A stretch of 64,000 nucleotides of DNA from Sciurus carolinensis (GCF_902686445.1 NC_062224.1:20687123-20751122), one strand, 5' to 3'. Positions 34,126 to 46,054 are shown, counted from the stretch's first letter. A program made the numbers and translations. Notes: generated from the sequence alone by a model not told the origin.

Positions 34126-34381
34126 ATTATTTTTCAGATTAGCAAGGCCATTTTAGATCTTTCATGACCTTATTGGTGATTCTGTGACCAAACTAAAGTT
34201 CTGCCTGTTAGTTCTGTGAGAAAGATTAGATGTTATGGTACATGACATATCACTTGAACAGGAAGAGCTGATAAACATAGTCTTACACTAGTACATTGCT
34301 TCTACTATTAATTACTATGTATAACTTTATGCCAGTAAAATAGAATATGGATTATTTTTATGGAAAGATAAAAATGGATTT

Positions 34382-34831
34382 TCTTAGTCCATTTGGGGTG
34401 CTATAATAAAACCAAAGATTAGGAAATTTACTTCTCTGTTCTGGAGACTGGGAAGTCAGATCAGCTGCTGGCATCTGATGTCTGATGAGGGTCTTCTTGC
34501 TGCATCTTCAGATGGTAAAAGGAAGAAGGGCAAAAGGAACCAAACTTCTTCCAATAGAATATTCTTGTATAACAACTTTTCTTTCTTTAGATTTTGTGTG
34601 TGTGTGTGTGTGTGTTGCTGGAACTGAACCCAGGGCCTTGTGCATAAGAGGCAAGCACGTTACCAACTGAGTTATATCCCCAGTTCCTTATCTGACTTTA
34701 TAAGGACACTTTATAAGGACAGAGTTCTCAGGACCTAAATACCTCTCAAAAAGGCACCACTTCCCAACACTGTTGCATTATGGATAACGTTTCCAACACA
34801 TCAATTGTGAGGGACACATTCATATCATAGA
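34382..34831 (-). mobile_element. MaLR LTR split by an ID SINE
   Basis: Begins CTTAGTCCATTTGGGGTGC, has GTCTTCTTGCTGCATCTTCA in the middle, and ends ...GGGACACATTCATATCATAG, the antisense order of MST/MLT LTRs. An ID SINE (34591-34686) interrupts it. The edges lack clear TG/CA and duplication. Confidence 0.75.
34591..34686 (-). mobile_element. ID SINE with (TG)n tail region
   Basis: Antisense ID: (TG)9 run, then GAACTGAACCCAGGGCCTTG, GAGGCAAGCACGTTACCAAC and GAGTTATATCCCCAG. It lies inside the MaLR LTR. The tRNA-like B box complement is still readable. Confidence 0.85.
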
Positions 34832-34914
34832 ACTCATTATATCTAAATATACATATATTCTAAATAGAAATAGAAAATGTAACTCAAGACATAAAAAGAT
34901 CAAGACTGCTTGAT

Positions 34915-35715
34915 CTAAATATTAAGTTAGGGAAGATTAGAAAATGAGGTAATGGAGGGTACAATGTTCAAATTATGATTGGGTTTAGAGGCTACTGTAG
35001 GAATTTTTTTTTTCTGTAAGTAAAATGGAGAAACTTTTAAGAGCTTTGAGGAGTGACATGGTAACTCTAAAGTTGGTATTAAAACTGGCTGATATTTTGA
35101 AAATAATGTATTGAAAAGCACAGTCATGGAAGAAGAGAGACCAGTAAGAGACTACCATAATAATATTCAAGAAAGATACATCCTGGCTAAGACCGAGGTA
35201 ATGGCAGTGAACATGGTGGGAAGTGGGGATTCTTGATACATTTGGAAATGTTTTCTGATAGATGTGAGAAAGGGAAAGGTGCCAAGTATCACTCCCAGAT
35301 ATCTGGCCTGAATAATAAGAATGAAGGAGTACCTGTCAGTGGAACTGGAAGATTAAATTTGAGGGAGAGATCAGTACCTCCACTAAGAATGTGGTAGGGA
35401 ATTCTTTTGGGTCTTCCAATGGAGGTAAGGGAGGTATAAAGAAAGCAGTTGAATATGATTTGGAGTTCATGGGCAACGTAAGACTGGAGATGAAAATATA
35501 GCTATAATTAGCATATGAATAGCAAAATTAAAAACTGTGAAGCTAGATAAGCTCATCAAATGAAAGAAAATTAATAAAACTATAAGGATAGAGTCCTGAG
35601 GCACTCAAGTATTGAGGTAGGAGAGAAGATTATAATCAACAAAGAAGGCCAAGATGAAGGGATCAGTCAGGGAAGTGGAGGAAGAACATGATATCCTGGC
35701 AGCTTTACCTTATCC
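34915..35715 (-). mobile_element. L2 LINE, antisense copy
   Basis: About 0.8 kb homologous in order to 23.9-24.6 kb: AAGAGCTTTGAGGAGTGACA, GGGATTCTTGATACATTTGG, TATCTGGCCTGAATAATAAG and GTCCTGAGGCACTC. This is the complement of the L2 ORF2 3' end. Old and non-coding. Confidence 0.65.
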
Positions 35716-35779
35716 TCTATAACTATGCTTCTTTCAGATCTCTGACCCTCAACTGATGTCTTATTTCCTAGACTTGGTT

Positions 35780-35985
35780 AGGTGTTTTTCCTTAGTATCT
35801 CCACAGAATTCAGCTATGACTCTTAAAATTTGTCATATTGTATTATAATTGCACTGGCTCATTTCTGCCCATAAATTGTAAGCTTCTTGGAAGAAGAAAT
35901 CAAGTTTATCTTGTTCATAGAATATTCCCAGAAATTACCACAGTGCTTAGCACAAAGTAACTGCTGAACACAATTGGGTTGAACT
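35780..35985 (+). mobile_element. L2 LINE 3' terminal fragment
   Basis: AAATTGTAAGCTTCTTGGAA, then ACCACAGTGCTTAGCACAAA and GTAACTGCTGAACAC: the L2 terminal phrase 'agcacagtgcctggcacatagtaggtgctcaa' in degraded form. Confidence 0.6.
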
Positions 35986-36204
35986 GTAGTACTTATCTTC
36001 TGATTGTACAGAAGTGTGATACAAGAGTCTACTATGATACCTAAAGCACTAATAATACACATACACTTACTTCATTACATTCATTACATTTTTTATACTT
36101 GTTTTTGTATAGGAAATTTTCTAGCATTAGCTAGTTAGTGTGGTTTAAAGTCCTGATTTAGGTAAAGCAGGAAGAAGAAGGAAATTAATACTTATGGTGT
36201 ATAT

Positions 36205-36448
36205 GTATGTGTTTGTATGCGTGTGTATGTATTTTTTTTTTTTTGTACTGGGGATTGAACCTAGGGACACTCAACCACTCAAGCACTGAGCTACATCACC
36301 AGTTCATTTATGTATTTTATTTAGAGACAGAGTCTCACTGAGTTGCTTAGGATCTTGCTAACTTACTGAGGTTGACTTTGAACTCAGGATTCTCCTGCCT
36401 CAACCTCCTGAGTTGCTGGGATTACAGGTATGCATCATCATGCCCAGC
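36205..36448 (-). mobile_element. B1/ID dimeric SINE with target duplication
   Basis: Antisense: (TG/TA)-rich and T-run tail, ACTGGGGATTGAACCTAGGG, ATTTAGAGACAGAGTCTCAC, then GGGATTACAGGTATGCATC. Flanks ACTTATGGTGTATAT (36190-36204) and ACTTATGGTATATAT (36449-36463) are a 15-bp duplication with one mismatch. Opposite in strand to the SINE 150 bases away. Confidence 0.92.
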
Positions 36449-36464
36449 ACTTATGGTATATATT

Positions 36465-36880
36465 AAGCCTTATACAAAATATGCTTTTCATATGTTATCT
36501 TACTTAAAAATTTAATTTTCCTCACAAAGAGAAAAGTATAATTAGTTCAATTTTAGGAGAGGAAACTAAGTTTATAAATGATAAATAATTTGTCTAAGGA
36601 TCCAGGCACAGTGACACATATCTATAATCCCAGAAGCTCAGAAAGCTGAAACAGGAGGATTGCTAGTTCAAGGCCAGCCTCAGCAACAGTGAAGCATTAA
36701 GCAACTCATTGAGACTCTGTCTCTAAATAAAATACAAAATTGGGCTGGGGATGTGGCTCAGTGGTTGAGTGTCCTGAGTTCAATCCCTGGTACTCCCCCC
36801 CCCCAAAAAAAAACACAAAAAACAAAAAAAGTTGTCTAAGGTCACCCAAATGTTAAGAGTCAGGATGTAAATATCTGAAA
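36465..36880 (-). mobile_element. MIR SINE split by a younger SINE
   Basis: Antisense MIR pieces at 36465-36599 (TTCAATTTTAGGAGAGGAAA, then AATAATTTGTCTAAGG) and 36842-36880 (TCACCCAAATGTTAAGAGTC) read continuously once the SINE at 36600-36831 is removed. This matches the MIR complement '...AACTTGCCCAAGGTCACACAGC...'. Confidence 0.75.
36600..36831 (+). mobile_element. B1/ID dimeric SINE with perfect 10-bp duplication
   Basis: Sense copy: CCAGGCACAGTGACACATAT, GAGACTCTGTCTCTAAATAA, GGGCTGGGGATGTGGCTCAG, CAATCCCTGGTACTCC, then C-run and A-rich tail. TTGTCTAAGG at 36590-36599 and 36832-36841 is the duplicated target inside a MIR. Confidence 0.93.
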
Positions 36881-36894
36881 AGTCCTTAGTAATA

Positions 36895-37085
36895 TGTGTG
36901 GGTATGTGTATATAAATAAGGGCTTTATAGTATGTGTGTGTGTATATATATAAGTATGCATGTATGTATATGTATACGTGTGTATATATATATGCATATG
37001 TGTGAACATATATGCACACATACATATGCATTATATATTTATATATAATTATACATATATATTTGTGTGTGTGCATGTGTGAACA
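36895..37085. repeat. Degenerate TG/TA-rich microsatellite tract
   Basis: About 190 bases of mixed GTGTG, TATAT and GCATAT motifs. The 102-codon minus-strand frame across it is an artefact of the low-complexity repeat (His/Tyr/Ile-rich). Confidence 0.85.
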
Positions 37086-37090
37086 CACAT

Positions 37091-37519
37091 TGCTATGATT
37101 TGAATCTAAAATTGTTCCCTAAAGAGCTCATATGTTAAGCAGTGTAGCAAGGTTCAGAAGGTAAAAAGACTGGATTATGAGAGCTGTAACCTTATCAGTG
37201 GGTTAATCCATTTGTTGGATTACTAATGTGAATGGACTTCTGAGTTGTGACTGTAGGTAAGTAGGGCATGAATGGAGAAAGCAGATCACTAGGCCCTTGG
37301 ACCATATCTCTGTCCTGGCTCATGCTTTCTGCCTCCCAGATGTCATCATTGAACAGTTTTTCCTCTGCCATGCCCTTCCCTCATGAGGTTCTGCCTCATC
37401 TTGGCTCCAAAGCAATGGATTAGCTAACCATGGATGGAGATTTCTGAAATCAAGAGATTCAAGTAAGCTTTTCTAAGTCATTCATGTATTTGGTCACCAC
37501 AATAAAAAGTTGACTAACA
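37091..37519 (+). mobile_element. Solo MaLR LTR with perfect 5-bp target duplication
   Basis: 429 bases from TGCTATGATTTGAATCTAAA to ...TTGACTAACA, so TG...CA ends. CACAT flanks both sides (37086-37090 and 37520-37524). Internal MaLR landmarks include GCTCATATGTTAAGC and CTGCCTCATCTTGGCTCC. It lies 66 bases from the candidate exon donor, in the opposite orientation to that exon. Confidence 0.9.
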
Positions 37520-37585
37520 CACATACATAAAATATCAGCAAAACAAAAAATAAATGGCTACTTTAACAATATAATTGTTACTTAC

Positions 37586-37654
37586 CGGAAAGTATAGAAG
37601 CAGAGACCCAAAAAGGATGGTTTCCAACAGGATAAGGCCCGATGCCCTGATGCT
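37586..37654 (-). CDS. Gpr158: Single internal coding exon, GPR158-type orphan class C receptor (ICL1 and TM2)
   Basis: Read on the minus strand, a T-rich tract ending in TTTTATAG precedes 69 bases (23 codons, no stop). The exon ends ...TTTCCG and is followed at once by the consensus donor GTAAGT. A possible branch site (GTTAAC) lies about 35 bases upstream of the acceptor. The peptide contains RASGLILLETILFGS followed by LLLYFP: a short basic loop, then a hydrophobic helix with one Glu. From memory this is the end of intracellular loop 1 plus transmembrane helix 2 of GPR158, a synaptic orphan class C receptor that binds RGS7-Gbeta5; GPR179 is a close paralogue and the main alternative. If the splice sites are right, both exon edges fall between codons. 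No other exon was found on either side, so the flanks would be long repeat-filled introns. Seen: splice sites, open frame, helix. Recalled: family match. Inferred: gene identity. Confidence 0.75.
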
Positions 37655-39049
37655 CTATAAAACAAAATGAAAATGCTGTTGTTAACTTCCTAGACATAGA
37701 AGAATTTATCCTATTTGAAAATGCCTCATCCATAAAAACAACATTCTTTGAAGAATATTGTATAAATGAAGATTAGCTAGCAGGTAGATAAACAAGTGAA
37801 ACAGGCAAAAAGATGGACTATAAAGGTGATGATAGATTTAATGGTACTGCAAGTGACTACATGGGAATTCATTCTATAAATTTGAATCACTGGATAAACT
37901 AATCAGCTTATAACATTACTTTGACAATTCTTTCAATCCAAGAAATTCACACACACAGAAGATCTTGTCAATATTTCTGAGATATCAGCCACAAGAACAT
38001 CAAATGCCAACCCTAAACCACCTCACAAACACCCACAGGATAGTTTTTTGTGGACAAATCAAGCACATATATAAAGTCTTGAAATCTAAATGATATATCT
38101 CCCACAGTGGTTAAAATAGAATCACCCAAATCACTAACATGGCTCCACTATCAATAATATGAATCACATTAAATAACAGAGGTATCTCACCTGGTATACA
38201 TGCTTAAATGTTATTCAGTGGTCAAAATTCAAGACTTAATCAATTTTCAAATAAACTCTCCAGGTTTTTTGTTTACTTAATTTTCTAAGCATAAATATGT
38301 ATAATGACCTTAAGATACTTGTTAAATTCAAAATAGCATCTTCCTGTAACAAATGCTTAGGAAAAGCAAGATACAAAATAACAAAAGTCAATCTTATCTT
38401 CTAACAACAAATTTTGCTTCAATGAGTTCGAGTATCAATACAGAGTAAATATACTGACTGAGAATAAACACAAAAACAGGTCATTCTGAGATCCCTGTGT
38501 TTTCATTAAATACTATATAAAAGGTGTACATAAATGTTATCTCATACAAATACCTTACTTAACAGGAAAACTACTTGGGGTAATAACAATTAATTTTGCA
38601 ACTCTAAAAGTTACTGTAAAGTCAAACCCTGAGAATGTATTATATTTTTGGAAAAAGCCTCTGGTAGGGTGTTTAACCCATAGAAATGCTTCATGTAATC
38701 CTCAAAAGAACTCAGGATTTTTGTTACTTTAAAATTTGAGAGTGAGAAACAAGTTTAGTCAGTGAACAGACTTGATTATTTGAGAGCTTATTGATATTAG
38801 TTATTTTAGCTAATAGATAATTTAGTGAAAAGAAAATTTCTATCTACAAGTATTTAAGTGAGTTTTGGCTGGCAGAATTTCTAAAATGGCAAATTATGTT
38901 TGCAAAGCATACCTAATTATGAATACTCTGTGGCTTGTGTTTTTAATTTTCTAAAAAATGATACTAAAACTGAAAATCCATAATATTATACAAACTGCTT
39001 ATAAAATATCTACACAATATTGATTAAACACAGGGACATACAAAGAGCT
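37655..39049. other. Intron-like sequence upstream of the exon
   Basis: Just beyond the exon the minus strand shows a T-rich acceptor tract and possible branch site (37655-37690). The rest has no recognised gene; 38690-38800 may be a weak antisense MIR. Confidence 0.45.
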
Positions 39050-39260
39050 ACAGGGTATAGTGGAAAAGACACACTGGAGTTAAGTCCATCTCAGTGTCAA
39101 TTATAAAGCAACCACTTTAGGCAGCACCAAACTTCAATTGCCTCACCCACAGAATGAGTATTCTAATATTTACCTATTTAAATCTGACAAGTTTATTAAA
39201 CACAAAGCATACAAAATGGCTACCATCATATCTGGTTCTTAATAAGTATGTGCATATTCT
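39050..39260 (+). mobile_element. MIR SINE, degraded
   Basis: GTATAGTGGAAAAGACACAC, AAGCAACCACTTTAGGC, TTCAATTGCCTCACCCACAG and GTTCTTAATAAGTATGTGC follow the MIR order. Confidence 0.6.
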
Positions 39261-41675
39261 TTAAGTCAGAAAGCAGCATAGGGTGATGAATTTAAAACCA
39301 CAAAGGCCCATATTGCTAGCAGTCAAAACGCTTCATGCTAGAATCCAAAATAACCCCAGAGGGGCCAAAAACCTGGAAGGGACCCAGCAGCCTCTTCTCT
39401 GGGCTATGACTGTGGTGTGTGATACAATGGTTTCTTCCATCCTGCAGTAGTTTCTGATAATTTTTAGGGTCTGTAGACTCTATAGCCATGTTACAATCAT
39501 TACTATCATATAACAGTAGCAATAATAGTACATGATTTCGTGTATGTTCTCAGAGCAAATAACCTGTCTCCTTTTTTCCTGGAAATGTTGTGAAATTAAT
39601 ACCTTAACCTTGCTTCACCTTGCTCCTGGCTGAACAGAGAAGACTATAATTTCAGTTTACAAATTAGAACTCTGATAAGCTATTTCATAATCAAGTGTGA
39701 GGTATGTCATAAACCTACACTTTTTCCTTTCAAAATATTCTCTGGGAGAGCTGACTTCACGGCTCACAGCATGAGCAGGAACCATTTAATAAGAGGGACT
39801 CAAGGACACAGAACAGTCCTCATGTTCCCCAAAATATTTTCACCACTGTCTTACCAGTTATTAGAAGTTCTTTTAACTGTAACAAAGCCGAAATAATGAA
39901 CAAACTAACAAAAGGCATGGCAAAATGTCATTTTCTTCCCAGTTTTGCCCGAGATAGAAATGGTGGTATGGAGCTATTTTTAACTAGAGTTGTTAAATGG
40001 GGAACTCTTGAAAATCGTTCTTGAAAGATGATCAACAACATATGCTATGATAGTACTTATGTAAAACATACATAAAATAACACTATACATTGTATATGTA
40101 GGTGTATGTGTATAAACAAATGTCTAGAGGACATATACTAGGCTGATAATGGTTTCTCCTTAAGAAGGAATATATTTGGGTTTTAGAATAACTAAACCTG
40201 AAATACTTTAATTTCTCCAAAGAAATACAGTCATACATTGTTGTTCAATGTACTTTTTAATAAATCAATTTTTAAAAAATAAAAATGTGTCAACTCAACT
40301 ATTAGAAAATTTTACCATTACACACTATTGATGCAAAAAAGTCAGTCTTTTTCTTTCAATTAATATTTCCATATCAAGTTTTGTTTATTTTAATGGATAA
40401 AATTATCAATTTTATTTCTGATAACATCAGATGAGTATAAAGCTCGGGAAGATAATGTTGAGTCTAACTCTCTGGTTTAGCATCCAAAAAGCCTAATAAA
40501 TATAATTTCAGAGTTTTATGATACCGGTGAGCATATTCTACCTCACTCCAGTCCCATCCCACCTTCCCCACTTCTTAACTTTCAGAGCTAACTTATGAAG
40601 ATTTATAAGACAGATGTCAAACCTACAGAACAAAGAAAAGGCTATCATAATATGCTAATTTTATCAAATTATATCAAGGTCAATTTGTAAATTCCATAAT
40701 CCTTAGATAAAAAGTATGGAGGAACAAGATGAAGCACAGATGCGGTTTCCATAATATTTGCCTAGGATGTAACCTCCCAAAGGAAGCGAAGTCATTGGAA
40801 GTAATAAAATGAGAATGCTGAAGGCTGAATTTTTGAAAATAATTAAAATGGTTTGTTATTATTTCCCTGATTCTAAAGGGACTAACTACTTCATTTATAA
40901 CTGTTAAGCATTTTTAACCTCTGGGGAAATTAATGTATATCTTGCTAAACCATTGAAGCTGCTTTTGATTGTTGCCACATTGTTGCAATAATTTAACTTT
41001 ATTTCTCTAAGCATGAATACATTTTTACATAGTTAAAACTCAGAATCTAAAAGAAAATGTGAGAGCAATGGTATTATATTTTAAAAGGGATAAGCTAGCA
41101 TTGGATTGGGTGATAAACAAGGACACTATAAATTTATATCATTTACAAAAAGAACAAGGCACCCTACAGGAGATGATTCATGAGGTATACTTTTTCTTTT
41201 AAATCTTTTATTTCTTTAGAGCAATCCATGGACAGACAGACTTCTGATGAAACCCGATTAAACACCTGAAATTATACAACATAGGTTAGAAAGCAGATGT
41301 AAAATGTGATGCTGAAGAGATTCTTAACATTGAGAGGTATGAGGGCACTGTTTTTCAATAATTTTAACAATTATATGTGGATAGGAATCGACTACCTCCA
41401 ATTTGAAAGAATGCATGTAGTTCATTTATCTTATAATCTGTCATGAAATACTGAAAACTCAGAGAAATTTGTTAAGGAGCAACTGTCAAAAATGTGGTCA
41501 GTTAAAATCAGTTTTAGATTTTCAGAAGAATTTTCAGACATTAAAAAGGGGGTGCTATGTAAAAAAGCAGAGATATGGTCAGGACAGAAACTCAAAGTGT
41601 AATTTAAGTAATTCAGATAATTACAAATTCATGGACTAAAACATATAGACTTTCTATCTAGATGGGTTTTTATTA
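39261..41675. other. Low-repeat sequence; unexplained open segment at 39316-39522
   Basis: No named repeat over most of it. On the minus strand 68 codons stay open at 39522-39316 (...STDPKNYQKLLQDGRN..., ...KRLLGPFQVFGPSG...), mixed in composition and without flanking splice signals that I could confirm. No function is claimed. Confidence 0.35.
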
Positions 41676-42007
41676 TCATTTAGATATGAGATGTCCCCTA
41701 AAAGCTTATAGGTGGGACAATGAAAGAATTTTCAGAGTTGAAATGATTAGATTATGACAGGTTTAACTACTAAGTAGATTCATCCACCAATGCAGATTAA
41801 CTGGGCAGTAACTATAGATAGGTATGGTTTGTTCTTGGTGAGCAGAACTCTCTCTACTCCTGTTGCCATGTCCTGAGTAGCTTTCTCCCTCCACAGCCTT
41901 CCTCCATGATGTTCTCTCTCATCTTGGGACCAGTGCTACAGAGTCAGCTCACCATGGACTGAATCTCTGAAATCATGAGCCAAAATAAACTTTTCCTTCT
42001 CTCTACA
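41676..42007 (+). mobile_element. MaLR LTR, 5' and 3' trimmed
   Basis: TAGATATGAGATGTCCCCTA, CACCATGGACTGAATCTCTG and GCCAAAATAAACTTTTCC: same LTR type as 3647 and 37091. The ends are not preserved and no duplication was found. Confidence 0.75.
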
Positions 42008-42029
42008 GGTCTTTCAGTCTGTAACCCCA

Positions 42030-42195
42030 ACGCTCATTCATTAGCTGTGTGACCTTGGGCAAGTTGCATAACTTTCTGAGATTCAGTTTCTTTGCCTATA
42101 AAATGGGTACACTAATGCCCAGTTTTGTGGTACTATTGTAAAGATTGACAATAATACCCTGGGTACAGAGCAGACATTCAGTGTTAGTTTTACAT
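42030..42195 (+). mobile_element. MIR SINE, well preserved core
   Basis: CATTAGCTGTGTGACCTTGG, then GCAAGTTGCATAACTTTCTG and CTATAAAATGGGTACACTAA are near-consensus MIR core. The clearest MIR in the window. Confidence 0.92.
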
Positions 42196-42199
42196 AAAT

Positions 42200-42310
42200 T
42201 TTTCATGTGCAGATAGAGGAAGTGAGGTCAACAGGGTACCTAAGCTTACTTAGCTGCTGAATGACAGATTCCAGGAAAACTATTTTCCACAGCAGCTGAT
42301 TCCCAATGCT
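42200..42310 (-). mobile_element. MIR SINE fragment, antisense
   Basis: GATAGAGGAAGTGAGGTCA followed by CTTAGCTGCTGAATGACAG fits the MIR core complement; adjacent to, and opposite in strand from, the previous MIR. Confidence 0.55.
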
Positions 42311-45094
42311 ATTTCCTTGGAACATCCAATCTGATCCTCATGGTTTTATTCTTTCCCAAAATAAAAATAACAGGACAATATGGAATTACATAATAACAAA
42401 AACAGGTAACACTACTAAGCATTTAAAAATAAACTATAAGTAAGGGTTTGATTTATAGTCTATGAAAAATTTACTAATCAACTTAAAATTCCTGACACTT
42501 TTAAGGAAAATATTAAAAGAAACTGATACATTGCTTTAACTAAATATTATTTCTCATTCTAAGACTTTATTAGAAAATCCATTTTTTTAATGAAATAATT
42601 CGTTTGATGTTGAGGAATTTTAAGACCTTTCGTAAAGTTCACCCAAAAATACAATCCAAAGTGACATATATATATATATATATGTTCTTAAAAACAGTGC
42701 AGGACACTAAATGAAGAAGAAAAATCAATGACTCTGTATACATGTGAAATTAGAAATAACGAGTCATTCATTATTACTTATGATTTATCATCTGGCTGGG
42801 TAAAAACTTTTCATGATCATAATTGTTTGGCAGAATTAATATGGGATGTTTGCCAATTGACTCTGCTTTGTTTCAGATAATGTGAATACTTAGGGGTTCC
42901 CCCCAGTCTCTCTGATTTTAGAACTCAAAATTTATGTCTCACCACAGTTTCAGAGATGCAGAATAACTCAGATGCATGAGAGGGAATGTTTTGGACAACC
43001 TTCATTCATCTATATCCTTAGGATTCATGCCCAAAGCAATTAAACACCAACACAACTCTCATCCCTCTTAACATTCAGTCCTTTCTCCCTTCTAATATGC
43101 CACTAGAATACCTTCCAAAACTGTGAAGGATCATCTCCTATTTGTCCTCATTTTTCCATGGGTTCCCTACAAAAATATGCAGATTGAATTGCTATTTTTA
43201 TAAAATTCATTTGGAATCTTTAGTTCCCTTTTTCTTTCAATATTGCTAAATAGAGCAACTCATTTTGCATAATGGAGATAAATTCTCTGAATGTCAAAAA
43301 AAATACAGAAGGGAATGATAGAGAGTAAAATACCACATAAAGAGATCCTGCATTGGGAGAAATTATTTTACATCCTTTAAAAAAAGTGACAGGAAATTAC
43401 TGAAACATATTATGTGATTAGCCTAGTTGTCTATTATTCATTAAAAACAACTGATATTAACAGATATATTTTTCAAATAAAAAGTATATAACTGAAAAAA
43501 CCCCAAATTCTTCCTAATGAAAAAATTCTAATGGAAAGAACGTAATCAAAATGTAAAATTTTATTTTGAAATTTGTCCTTAAATAGAAATATTAGATACA
43601 TGGAATAAACTCAAATATTTAGTTTGATATTATTCTTTTTAAAACATAAATGTATTTTATATTAAATAAATTTCACAAACTGTCCATTTTCATGTGATTG
43701 CTAAGTATCAATAGATTTATGTGATTTTTCTTTATTATTTGAACATTTAATCTCATAAGTTTTTAAAAATTTGGTATGCTGAAATTTTTAATTCTATAGT
43801 ATAATTATTTTGAAATGCTAATGTTCAGAAAGCTCATCAACTGTGTGTTGGTTAGTATCAGCATCTTCTCAGTCTTCTTAAACAGGAGAAAAAAATTGTG
43901 AAAGCAGGGACAGAATTTGTTAGTACTGTTAAGCTTGTCTTGAACACATTTTCTGTCCTCTGTAGCATGTTTGGAAATGTATGGAATGACAGCAAAAGTA
44001 CAAAACAGACACATTTCATACTTAAGATATTTGGAGACAGCCTAACCATTCTAGGACTTGTTTATGATTCTTACTTTATGCTTTTATTATTGTCCTTATT
44101 TTTTACACGTAACAAGAAATTTTGATTCTACTAAAATATTTATGAATGATTGCAGACATAATAATTTCAGTGAGATAGTCAATAAATTATTTAATAAGGT
44201 ATAATCAATGTCCCCCTATTGGCAAGAAGAATAAACAGTTCAGAAACTTAAAATAGTAGTATAATATCTGACAGGTAAACAACAAAGTTGGATTCTAAAT
44301 GGTGTGGGGAAAAAACTTATTTGGACATAAAGATGATGAATACAGGATTTCAAAACTTGAATCTCTGAAATAGTTTATATATTTCTAGATGATATGGAGC
44401 AAGCTGAATTCTGACTTACCTCAAACTTAGGAGCATTAAGAACCATCAAGTGGGCATTATAGAATTTAGTTCATATTGAGTGTGTCATTTTTAAAATTGT
44501 TAATCAAAAGACAAGTGAAAAAGGAATGAAATATTAATTAACAAACATCCTGTCCATATTTTTGTTGTCAACTCTATTTATTTCATTAAATCATTCTGTT
44601 TTAGTCTTTATGCTTATCAGCAAATTATAATTTTTATAGTTAAATAATTATCTTAATATTTTAAAGTTTTATATATTATATCATGAACATGGTTTAGGAA
44701 AGACTTTCAAATAATTAATTCATGAGTTTTAATTAAATAGTAACTGCTAACCCTTCCCTACAGAACTGAAAAAGGTCACACTAGCTGATGGATGTTTTAA
44801 TTAGTTCTCTTTCTTTGTGATGGGATTCTTTGCTCTAAAATATACTATTTTATTCATTAGAACAAATTATCAACTCAAAAAGACACAAGACACAAGTGAA
44901 ATAATTGTGTATAGAGAAATTAAACAGTAGAGAAATTTGACAATAGAGAATAAGGACAATGTTAAAAAAAATTACAATGGACCATTTTTAAAAAGCTATT
45001 GTGTTTAACCATAATAGAAGTTAAATTTTACTAAATCAATTCTCTGAAAGAAATAAGTTTTTTAAAGTTTGTTGAAATCACTCTAAATACATAT
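42311..45094. other. Low-repeat AT-rich sequence
   Basis: Contains a short (TA) run at 42667-42682. Open frames up to 75 codons (43898-44125) show no domain and no clear splice context. Nothing else recognised. Confidence 0.4.
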
Positions 45095-45245
45095 CTTCAT
45101 CCCCAACTACTTTCCCTAAACTCAGATTTTCACTTGCTTATATGACATTTTCACCTGAATGAATTACCTCAAACTCAAGATGCCAAAAACTAAATTTTTC
45201 CAACCACTTTTCTATTCAGGGTCCCTATCCTTATTAAAAATGATC
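45095..45245 (+). mobile_element. L2 LINE fragment
   Basis: CATTTTCACCTGAATGAATT, then CAAACTCAAGATGCCAAAAA and CTAAATTTTTCC resemble the L2 ORF2 segment '...CATCTCAAACTTAACATGTCCAAAACCGAACTC...'. Confidence 0.55.
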
Positions 45246-45584
45246 AATTATTCACCTATATTGTAGCCAAACCATATCTGAAACATACTTTTATAAACTA
45301 AAAATGAAAGAAATGTGCTTTATGAAATATTCATAGTTTTACTTTTGTTTTTTTCATAACTTCCAAATTTTTCTTGACCAAGTATCCCATGAAATGAATG
45401 AGTGATTAAAGAAATAAAGTAATTAAATAAAAAAAGTCACATAAATGTTGAATAGAATTCAAGGAAAGAGGAGAGGTTTTATTTTAATACATGGACTCCT
45501 CAATGATTTAGTGAATAAACAAAGTTTTAAAAAGCTAAGGAAGAGAAAAATTAAGGGAAGGAAGATGGGGGAAAGCAGAAGAAA
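45246..45584. other. Unassigned AT-rich sequence
   Basis: No gene or repeat recognised up to the (AT) array. Confidence 0.4.

Positions 45585-45586
<2 letters not shown>

Positions 45587-45634
<48 letters not shown>
45587..45634. repeat. (AT)n microsatellite
   Basis: About 24 uninterrupted AT units; self-complementary and likely variable in length. Confidence 0.97.
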
Positions 45635-45636
<2 letters not shown>

Positions 45637-46038
45637 GGTTAAACATACTGCTACTTCTTGGTTTCATAGGGAAAACGGAGCCAGACAGGGTAGGTACAGA
45701 GAACTGGTCACGGTCCTCTTGCCTCTATCACAGACGCTTTTCCCTTGTTTACTGTACCCTCGTTCTCTAATCTCTCCCACCTCGGATAATCTGTACCTTC
45801 ATGTCACCTTTTCTGTCATTTCATCCAGGGCTGCCCTATTCAAGTAAGGCACATATATCAAAGTAATTCCCTTATTCCTCTTAATCCCTAATTTTCAATT
45901 TCTTCCATTCAATATTAACTGTTATTAAGTAAAAGAACACAGTAAGTTATATCCTTGTAACTAAAGGGTGCCAGTGATTGGTAATATCTTAATGGTTGTT
46001 CTCCCAGGTAGAATTTAGAAAACAAAATAGGTAACATT
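45635..46038. other. Unassigned sequence
   Basis: A relatively GC-richer stretch (45660-45850) with no open frame of note and no recognised repeat. Confidence 0.4.
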
Positions 46039-46054
46039 TAAAATCTAAAAGTAA

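Noticed and set aside
36780..37088. 102-codon His/Tyr/Ile-rich protein
   Set aside because: Translation of a degenerate TG/TA microsatellite.
37599..37660. Alternative acceptor two bases inside the exon (TATAGAG)
   Set aside because: Would give 67 bases and change the phase; the first AG gives 23 full codons in the frame that matches the receptor.
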